Shown piece by piece: positions 30,823-36,743 of a stretch of DNA of 36,743 bases. The DNA is taken from NCBI GenBank assembly GCA_033856535.1, contig JAWVEV010000010.1, positions 1-36,743 of the forward strand. Direction: 5' to 3'. The position numbers and the translations under genes were made by a program. This DNA comes from JAWVEV01 sp033856535. GTDB taxonomy: Bacteria; Actinomycetota; Thermoleophilia; Miltoncostaeales; Miltoncostaeaceae. Every line of letters starts with the position of its first letter. The stretch's first letter is position 1. Under the pieces are notes generated by a model. It did not search any database, was not told where the DNA came from, and saw nothing but the letters and a program-made list of their open reading frames with translations.

Positions 30823-32366
30823 AGCCGCCGCCACTCCCGCCCGTCGGCCGCGAGCAGCCCGTCGGCCGGCTCGGGCCCCCAGGTGCCGGCGTCGTGGTCC
30901 GGGAAGCTCGCGGGCGCCGCCTCCCAGTGCTCGATCAGGCCCTGGAGGATCTCCCAGGCGCGCTCCACCTCGTCCCAGCGCGCGAAGAGCGTCGAGTCGC
31001 CGAGCAGCGCGTCCAGCAGCAGCCGCTCGTACGCGTCGGGGGAGTGGCGCAGGAACGACGCGCCGTAGGCGAAGTCCATGCCCACGTTGCGCAGGTCCAG
31101 CCGCGTCCCCGGCACCTTGGCCTGGAAGCGCAGCGAGGTGCCCTCGTCCGGCTGGATCCGCAGCGCGAGCACGTTGGGCTCGACGCTCTGGATGTCCGTC
31201 GATGCGAAGGGCAGGTGCGGCGCCGGCTTGAAGGTGATCGCGATCTCGGTGGCGCGGCGCGGGAGCCGCTTGCCCGTGCGCAGGTAGAAGGGCGTGCCCG
31301 CCCAGCGCCAGTTGTCCACGTGAAGCCGCATGGCGACGAAGGTCTCGGTCTTCGAGGCCGGGTCGACGCCGGGCTCGTCGCGGTAGCCCGGCACCCACTC
31401 GCCGGCCACCCAGCCCGCGCCGTACTGGCCGCGCACCGCCTCGGCGGCGGCCGAGGCCGCGGTGAACGGCTCGATCGCGCGGAGCACCTTCACCTTCTCG
31501 TCGCGCACGTCGCGGCTCTCGAAGCGCGCCGGCGGCTCCATCGCGAGCAGCGAGAGCAGCTGGAGCATGTGGTTCTGGACGATGTCGCGCAGCGCGCCCG
31601 AGCGCTCGTAGTAGCCGGCGCGGGTGCCCACCCCGATGTCCTCGGCCACCGTGATCTGCACGTTGTCGACGTAGCGGCGGTTCCAGACCGGCTCGAAGAT
31701 CGCGTTGGCGAACCGCAGCACCAGCAGGTTCTGGACCGTCTCCTTCCCCAGGTAGTGATCGATCCGGTAGACCTGCCGCTCGCGGAAGTGGCGGCCCAGG
31801 CGGGCGTTGAGCTCGCGGGCGCTGGCCAGGTCGTGGCCGAAGGGCTTCTCCACGATCAGGCGCGCGAAGCGCTCGGGCTCGGGGCCCTCGCCGGCGAGGT
31901 CGGCGGCGCCGAGGCCCTCGGCGATCACCGGGAAGAACTCCGGGGCGGTCGCGAGGTAGAAGAGCCGGTTGCCGCGCGTCCCGCGCTCGGCGTCGAGCCG
32001 CTTCAGGGTCGCGCGCAGGCGCTCGTAGCCCCCCGGGCTGTCGAAGCTGGCGGAGAGGTAGGAGAGGCGGCGGGCGAACCCCTCCCAGACCTCCTCGTCC
32101 AGCGGCTCGGTCCCGAACCTCTGGACCCCGTCGCGCATGCGCGCGCGGAAGGCGTCGTCGTCCAGCTCGCTGCGCGCCAGGCCGACGATCGCGGTCTCCG
32201 GCGGCAGGAGCTGCTGCACGGCGAGGCTGTAGAGGGCCGGCATCAGCTTGCGGTGGGTCAGGTCGCCCGACGCGCCGAAGATCACGATGGCCGCCGGCGC
32301 CGGCGTGCGGGCCAGCCGCAGCCCCTCGCCCAGGTCGGCCGGAGCCAGCTGGGCGGCGCTGCTCAC
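30819..32366 (-). CDS. zwf: Glucose-6-phosphate 1-dehydrogenase
   Basis: A 515-residue NADP-dependent enzyme that commits glucose-6-phosphate to the oxidative pentose phosphate pathway. Rossmann motif IVIFGASGDLTHRKLMPALY (from about residue 27), the substrate signature RIDHYLGKE with the catalytic His, EKPFGHD, and GYYERSGALRDIVQNHMLQ are all present; the C-terminal domain is complete (DALLGDSTLFARWDEVE). GTG start overlaps the gnd TGA (GTGA), and the TGA overlaps opcA. The same frame stays open far upstream through gnd, but that part is not coding. Confidence 0.97.
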   Translation of the reverse strand: MSSAAQLAPADLGEGLRLARTPAPAAIVIFGASGDLTHRKLMPALYSLAVQQLLPPETAIVGLARSELDDDAFRARMRDGVQRFGTEPLDEEVWEGFARRLSYLSASFDSPGGYERLRATLKRLDAERGTRGNRLFYLATAPEFFPVIAEGLGAADLAGEGPEPERFARLIVEKPFGHDLASARELNARLGRHFRERQVYRIDHYLGKETVQNLLVLRFANAIFEPVWNRRYVDNVQITVAEDIGVGTRAGYYERSGALRDIVQNHMLQLLSLLAMEPPARFESRDVRDEKVKVLRAIEPFTAASAAAEAVRGQYGAGWVAGEWVPGYRDEPGVDPASKTETFVAMRLHVDNWRWAGTPFYLRTGKRLPRRATEIAITFKPAPHLPFASTDIQSVEPNVLALRIQPDEGTSLRFQAKVPGTRLDLRNVGMDFAYGASFLRHSPDAYERLLLDALLGDSTLFARWDEVERAWEILQGLIEHWEAAPASFPDHDAGTWGPEPADGLLAADGREWRRL

Positions 32367-33265
32367 TCGGGGGGCCTCACCGCGTGCCCGCCGAACTCGC
32401 GCCGGAGCGCGGCCACGACCTTGGCGGTGAAGCTCTCGTCCTGGCGCGAGCGGAGTCGCTCGAGCAGCGACAGGGTGATGATCGGCGCCGGCACGTTCGT
32501 CTCGATCGCCTGGGCGACGGTCCAGCGGCCCTCGCCCGAGTCCTCCACGTAGTCGCGCAGGCTGGTCAGGCCGGGCTCGCGCTGGAGCGCCGACGCGGCC
32601 AGGTCGAGAAGCCAGGAGCGGATGACCGTGCCGTGGCGCCAGGCGTCGGCGACGGCCCCGAGGTCGAGGTCGAACTCGCTGGCCTGGAGGATCTCGAAGC
32701 CCTCGGCGTAGGCCTGCATCAGGCCGTACTCGATGCCGTTGTGGACCATCTTGGTGAAGTGCCCGCCGCCGGCCGGGCCGGCGTGCACCAACCCGCGCCC
32801 GCCCTCCGGGGCCAGGGTCTCGAGGATCGGGCGCACCCGCGCGAAGTCCGCGTCCCGGCCGCCGGCCATGATCCCGAAGCCCTCGGTGCGGCCCCAGATC
32901 CCGCCGCTCACGCCGACGTCCATGAACCCGATGCCGCGTTCGGCGGCCTCCTCGGCGTGCCGCTGGGACTCGCGGAAGTTCGAGTTGCCGCCGTCGATCA
33001 CCAGGTCGTCGGGGCTGAGCGTCGAGAAGAGGGTCGACAGGACGTCCTCGGTCACCGCGCCGGACGGGACCATCGACCACGCGATCCGGGGCGCGTCCAT
33101 CGCGTCCGGGATGCCCTCGATCGAGATCGGCCCCTCGCCGCCGGCCGCGCTCACGTCGTCGTCCTTCGCGGCCGGGTCGACCACCATCACGCGGTGGCCT
33201 CCGGCGGTGAGCCGCCCGGTCATGCCGGCGCCCATGCGCCCGAAGCCGATCATCGCGAGCTCCAT
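32363..33265 (-). CDS. gnd: 6-phosphogluconate dehydrogenase, decarboxylating (short GntZ/YqeC type)
   Basis: A 300-residue oxidoreductase giving ribulose 5-phosphate and CO2. N-terminal Rossmann motif MIGFGRMGAGMTGRL, substrate-binding DGGNSNFRES and GVSGGIWGRTEGFGIMAGG, catalytic Lys/Asn region HFTKMVHNGIEYGLMQA. It is the short, about 300-residue class (often NAD-preferring) rather than the about 470-residue NADP class. The ATG is 1 nt after the pgi TGA (GAG TGA G ATG), and its stop overlaps zwf. This gives the route tkt/pgi to gnd to zwf in one mRNA. Confidence 0.94.
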   Translation of the reverse strand: MELAMIGFGRMGAGMTGRLTAGGHRVMVVDPAAKDDDVSAAGGEGPISIEGIPDAMDAPRIAWSMVPSGAVTEDVLSTLFSTLSPDDLVIDGGNSNFRESQRHAEEAAERGIGFMDVGVSGGIWGRTEGFGIMAGGRDADFARVRPILETLAPEGGRGLVHAGPAGGGHFTKMVHNGIEYGLMQAYAEGFEILQASEFDLDLGAVADAWRHGTVIRSWLLDLAASALQREPGLTSLRDYVEDSGEGRWTVAQAIETNVPAPIITLSLLERLRSRQDESFTAKVVAALRREFGGHAVRPPE

Positions 33266-33266
33266 C

Positions 33267-34868
33267 TCAGCCTCCCGTCGGGGATCCCTGTGCCAGCGCC
33301 ACCTCGGCCGCGCGGAGCCCGGCGACGGCGTCGGGGCCGAGCCCCACGCGCAGCACCCGGCGCCCGCGCTCGACCAGCGCGTCGGCGTCGCCGAGCGCCT
33401 GGGCGCGCTTGAGCTGCCCGAAGGTGTACGGCTTCCCGGGGACCGGGAGGTCCACGGGGTCCTCGCTCAGCAGCTGCACGAAGCTGCCCGAGGGCGGACC
33501 GCCCTTGTGGAGCTGTCCGGTCGAATGGAGGAAGCGCGGGCCGTAGCCGACCGTGGTGGCGACGCCGGCGCGCCCGCGGATCGCCGTCCGCATCCCCGCC
33601 AGGGCGCGGTCGGCCGCGGGGGAGGGCGGGCAGAAGGCGAGCAGCGCCAGGTAGTCGCCGGGGCCCAGCCCGGCGAGGGCGCCGGCGACCGCCTCGGGCC
33701 CCGCGCGCTCGTCCTCGGGCGCCTCGCCGGCCTCCATCCTCGCCAGCACCCGGTTGGTCGCGTCCTTGGCGGCCTGCACGTCGGGCTGGTCGAACGGGTT
33801 CACGCCGAGCTGCGCCCCGGCCGCCGCGGTGGCCAGCTCCCAGGCCATGTAGACCGCGCCCAGGTCGAGCGTGTCGCGCAGCTCCAGGGTCAGCACCGGG
33901 TGCCCCGCGGCGGCGAGGGCGGCGACCTCGGCGTCGTGGTGCCCGGTCATGCGGTGGTAGACGAAGGCCCGGTCGGCGCCGTATGCCTCGGGGTCGTCGA
34001 GCGGCTCGTCGGCGACCGGGATCAGCCCGACGCCCTCCTTGCCGAGGCTCTCGGCCACCAGCTGCTCCACCCAGAGGCCGATCGAGCCGATCGCCGGGTC
34101 GGCCAGAACCGTCACCTTGTCGCGGCCGCCCTCGGCCAGGGCCGCCAGGGCGACGCCCAGGTTCGGGCCGGCGTCGACGGCCAGCGCCGCCTGGGCGCGG
34201 TCGAGCAGCGGGTCCAGCGGCACGCCGAGGAGCGCCATCGGCAGCAGGCCGAACAGCGAGAGGGCCGAGTAGCGCCCGCCGATGTCGGCCGGGTTCTCGA
34301 GCACCGCGCGGAAGCCGCGCTCGCGGGCGTCGTCGCCGAGCGGGGTCTCGGGGTCGGTGATGACCACGAACCGGCGGGCGGCCTCCATCGGTCCGAGCGC
34401 CGTCTCGGCGCGCGCCCAGAAGTGCGCCATGAAGGCCAGCGGCTCGACCGTGGTGCCGCTCTTGGAGGCGACGATGTGGAGCGTCCGGCCCGGGTCGAGC
34501 CCCCGGCCGGCGGCCGCCACGGCGGCCGGGTCGGTGGAGTCGAGCACGCGGAGCTCGATCCCGAGCCCCCGGCCGTAGCTGAGCCGCGAGACCTCGGGGC
34601 AGAGGCTGCTGCCGCCCATCCCGAGCACGATCGCGTGGGTGATGCCGTCGTCGCGGCAGGCCCGGGCGAGGGCCTCCAGGTCGTGCGTCTGGGCCCGCAT
34701 CTCCAGCGGCGCGCGCAGCCACCCGATCCACGGCGCCGCGCCCTCGGCGTGGGCGCCGAAGGCCGAGGGGTCCCCCGCCCGGAGGCGTCCGGCCAGGCCG
34801 GAGTCGCCGGCGCGCCGCCAGGCGTCGGCGACGGCCGACGCGTTCGGCCCGAGCTCGGCCCTCAGCAC
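33267..34868 (-). CDS. pgi: Glucose-6-phosphate isomerase
   Basis: A 533-residue isomerase interconverting glucose- and fructose-6-phosphate. Seen: IVLGMGGSSLCPEV (SIS-fold phosphate loop), IVASKSGTTVEPLAF, GGRYSALSLFGLLPMALLG, HRMTGHHDAE, and NPFDQPDVQAAKDATNR. The sequence style matches the isomerase half of bacterial transaldolase-isomerase fusions, but no transaldolase domain is fused here. GTG start 10 nt after the tkt stop, with GAGGGG about 7 nt upstream. It provides the entry and recycling step for the operon. Confidence 0.93.
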   Translation of the reverse strand: MLRAELGPNASAVADAWRRAGDSGLAGRLRAGDPSAFGAHAEGAAPWIGWLRAPLEMRAQTHDLEALARACRDDGITHAIVLGMGGSSLCPEVSRLSYGRGLGIELRVLDSTDPAAVAAAGRGLDPGRTLHIVASKSGTTVEPLAFMAHFWARAETALGPMEAARRFVVITDPETPLGDDARERGFRAVLENPADIGGRYSALSLFGLLPMALLGVPLDPLLDRAQAALAVDAGPNLGVALAALAEGGRDKVTVLADPAIGSIGLWVEQLVAESLGKEGVGLIPVADEPLDDPEAYGADRAFVYHRMTGHHDAEVAALAAAGHPVLTLELRDTLDLGAVYMAWELATAAAGAQLGVNPFDQPDVQAAKDATNRVLARMEAGEAPEDERAGPEAVAGALAGLGPGDYLALLAFCPPSPAADRALAGMRTAIRGRAGVATTVGYGPRFLHSTGQLHKGGPPSGSFVQLLSEDPVDLPVPGKPYTFGQLKRAQALGDADALVERGRRVLRVGLGPDAVAGLRAAEVALAQGSPTGG

Positions 34869-34878
34869 GCGCGGCCCC

Positions 34879-36743
34879 TCATGCGAGCAGCCCCCGCGCG
34901 GCGTCGGCGACGGCCTCGGGGGTGATGCCGAGGGCGCGCATCACCTCGTCGCCGGGCGCCGAGATGCCGAAGCGGTCGATCCCGATGATCGCGCCGTCCA
35001 GGCCCACCCAGCGCTCCCAGCCGAAGGTGGCCGCCGCCTCGACCGCCACCCGGGCGCGCACGGCGCCGGGCAGGACCGCCTCGCGGTACTCGGCCGGCTG
35101 GGCCGAGAAGAGCTCGAAGGAGGGCATGCTGACCACCCGCGCGCCGATGCCTTCGGCGGCCAGCAGGTCCCGCGCCGCGAGCGCGACCGTGACCTCGGAG
35201 CCGGTGCCGATCAGGATGCAGTCGTCGCCGTCGGCCAGCACGTAGGCGCCGCGCGCGACGTCGGCCGGCCCGTCGAGGGTGGGGAGGTCCTGCCGGCTCA
35301 GCACCATCGCCGTCGGCCGGTCGCGCCGGCCGATCGCCACGCGCCAGGCCTCGGCGGCCTCGTTCGCGTCCGCCGGCCGGATCGTGACCAGGTCGGGGAT
35401 CGCCCGCAGCGCGGCCAGGTGCTCGATCGGCTGGTGGGTCGGGCCGTCCTCGCCGAGGCCGACCGAGTCGTGGGTGTAGACGAAGATCGACGGCAGGTGC
35501 ATCAGCGCGGCCAGCCGGATCGTGTTCTTCATGTAGTCCGAGAACGTGAAGAAGGTGGAGCACACCGGCCGCAGGCCGGCGTGCGCGGCGATCCCGTTGG
35601 TGATCGCCCCCATCGCGTGCTCGCGGACCCCGTAGTAGATGTTGCGCCCCGCGAAGTCGCCGCGGCCGACCCGGCCGAGGCCCTTCAGGTCGGTCCCGGT
35701 CGAGGTCGAGAGGTCGGCGGCGCCCTGGACGATCTCCGGGACGACCTCGGCCAGCGCGTTAAGCGCGGCGCCCGACGACTTGCGGGTGGCCATGCCCTTG
35801 CCCGGCTGGTGGCGCGGGATCGCGTCCTCCCAGCCCTCGGGGAGGTCCCCCCGGCCCACCCGGGCGAGCTCGGCGGCCTCGGCCGGGAAGGCCTCGGTGT
35901 AGGAAGCGAGCCGCTCGGCGTACTCGGCCTCGTGTCCCTTGCCGCGCTCGACCAGCTCCTCCCGCCACGCCTCGACGTCGTCCGGCACCTCGAAGAACGC
36001 GTCCTCGGGCCAGCCGTAGTTGCGCTTGGTGGCCGCCACCTCGTCCTCGCCGAGCGGCGAGCCGTGGGCCTGCGCGCTGTCCTGCTTGTTCGGCGAGCCG
36101 TAGCCGATGTGGCTGGAGTAGACGATCAGCGTGGGCCGGCCGTCGGGCACCGCGGCCGCGGTCAGGGCGCGGTCGATCGCCTCGAGGTCGTTCGCGTCGC
36201 GGACCTCGAGCACCCGCCAGCCGTAGGCGGCGAAGCGCTCCGGCACGTTCTCGGCGAACGACAGCTCGGTGGGCCCGTCCAGGCTCACCTCGTTGGCGTC
36301 GTAGATGCCGATCAGGCGCTCCAGCCCGAGGAACCCTGCGAGCGAGGCGGCCTCGTGGGAGATGCCCTCCATCAGGTCGCCATCCGAGCAGATGAACCAG
36401 GTGCGGTGGTCGATCACCGCGTGGCCGGGCCGGTTGTAGCGGGCGGCCAGCATGGCCTCGGCCATCGCGAAGCCGACCGAGTTGGCGAAGCCCTGGCCGA
36501 GCGGCCCGGTGGTGATCTCGACGCCCGGCGTGTCACCGCGCTCGGGGTGCCCCGGGGTGCGGGAGCCGAGCCGGCGGAAGCTCCGGAGGTCGTCCAGCGA
36601 CAGGTCGTACCCGGTCAGGTGCAGCAGCGAGTAGAGCAGCATCGACGCGTGGCCGGCCGACAGAACGAAGCGGTCGCGCTCGGGCCAGTCGGGGTTGCTC
36701 GGGGAGTGGCGGAGGTGCTTGGCGAAGAGCATCCATCCGACCG
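34879..36743 (-). CDS. tkt: Transketolase (N-terminus beyond the window)
   Basis: 621 residues of a TPP-dependent enzyme that shuttles two-carbon units in the pentose phosphate pathway. The frame continues to the window edge (VGWMLFAKHLRHSP), so about 50 residues, including the first TPP-domain start, are missing. Seen: DRFVLSAGHASMLLYSLLHL, GVEITTGPLGQGFANSVG, SDGDLMEGISHEAAS with the TPP motif, GYGSPNKQDSAQAHGSPLG, and the catalytic Glu in YGVREHAMGAI; the C-terminal domain is complete (VEAAATFGWERW). First gene of the operon seen; the promoter lies outside. Confidence 0.97.
   Translation of the reverse strand, partial: VGWMLFAKHLRHSPSNPDWPERDRFVLSAGHASMLLYSLLHLTGYDLSLDDLRSFRRLGSRTPGHPERGDTPGVEITTGPLGQGFANSVGFAMAEAMLAARYNRPGHAVIDHRTWFICSDGDLMEGISHEAASLAGFLGLERLIGIYDANEVSLDGPTELSFAENVPERFAAYGWRVLEVRDANDLEAIDRALTAAAVPDGRPTLIVYSSHIGYGSPNKQDSAQAHGSPLGEDEVAATKRNYGWPEDAFFEVPDDVEAWREELVERGKGHEAEYAERLASYTEAFPAEAAELARVGRGDLPEGWEDAIPRHQPGKGMATRKSSGAALNALAEVVPEIVQGAADLSTSTGTDLKGLGRVGRGDFAGRNIYYGVREHAMGAITNGIAAHAGLRPVCSTFFTFSDYMKNTIRLAALMHLPSIFVYTHDSVGLGEDGPTHQPIEHLAALRAIPDLVTIRPADANEAAEAWRVAIGRRDRPTAMVLSRQDLPTLDGPADVARGAYVLADGDDCILIGTGSEVTVALAARDLLAAEGIGARVVSMPSFELFSAQPAEYREAVLPGAVRARVAVEAAATFGWERWVGLDGAIIGIDRFGISAPGDEVMRALGITPEAVADAARGLLA

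Noticed and set aside
27845..31231. Open frame of 1128 codons on the plus strand
   Set aside because: It is antisense to the NlpC/P60, pgl, opcA and zwf genes, with low-complexity Arg/Ala/Pro composition and no domain; stop codons are rare on the opposite strand at this GC content.

Overview
The window is very GC-rich (by eye well above 70%), densely coded, and made of ordinary chromosomal genes. Two-component, PII/Amt, RsgA, NadE and AcuC genes together with opcA (a glucose-6-phosphate dehydrogenase partner known mainly from Actinobacteria and Cyanobacteria) point to a high-GC actinobacterium. The gene mix and the secreted-protein style suggest Thermoleophilia/Solirubrobacterales, but that placement is inference. 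No rRNA, tRNA, CRISPR array, prophage or intact insertion sequence was found.

Layout. 1-5.1 kb: a membrane-protein tail, a GH13 alpha-glucosidase, a decayed DHFR-family remnant, an extended SDR, a secreted RTX-repeat protein coupled to a small membrane protein, and a class-I glutamine amidotransferase. 5.1-10.0 kb: paired bacterial-PH membrane proteins, a divergent M28 lipoprotein peptidase, and an amtB-glnB operon whose PII protein lacks Tyr51. 10.1-14.8 kb: a DUF2283/DUF4258 pair (toxin-antitoxin-like), rsgA behind a leader with a 29-codon ORF, and a convergent OmpR-type two-component system; rsgA has no stop codon before it runs antisense through the kinase. 15-20 kb: an unknown protein, a secreted protein with three copies of a helical repeat, a PAS-GAF-degenerate GGDEF protein preceded by a small membrane protein, and a zinc-ribbon protein. 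20.2-25.9 kb: nadE, subtilase, YciI-like, acuC, then a 169-bp near-palindromic MITE-like element that fills the gap to a LOG-family gene. 25.9-29.0 kb: an ECF sigma factor with an NTF2/SnoaL tail divergent from a stand-alone SnoaL gene, a secreted hypothetical, and an NlpC/P60 hydrolase translationally coupled to a small acidic protein and a mini-ORF. 29.0-36.7 kb: a tightly coupled operon tkt-pgi-gnd-zwf-opcA-pgl covering the oxidative pentose phosphate branch, with tkt cut by the window edge.

Recurring regulatory features: several genes without a Shine-Dalgarno sequence carry a TANNNT hexamer 6-10 nt before the start codon, implying leaderless or nearly leaderless mRNAs. Operon neighbours often overlap by ATGA or GTGA. 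Palindromic terminator-like hairpins sharing a GGCGCCAATYGG-type core lie downstream of several genes. The most interesting items are the palindromic element, the NlpC/P60 cassette, the three-repeat secreted protein, the ECF/SnoaL locus with its perfect 14-bp palindrome, the PII T-loop change, and the stopless rsgA. None of these was tested by database search.
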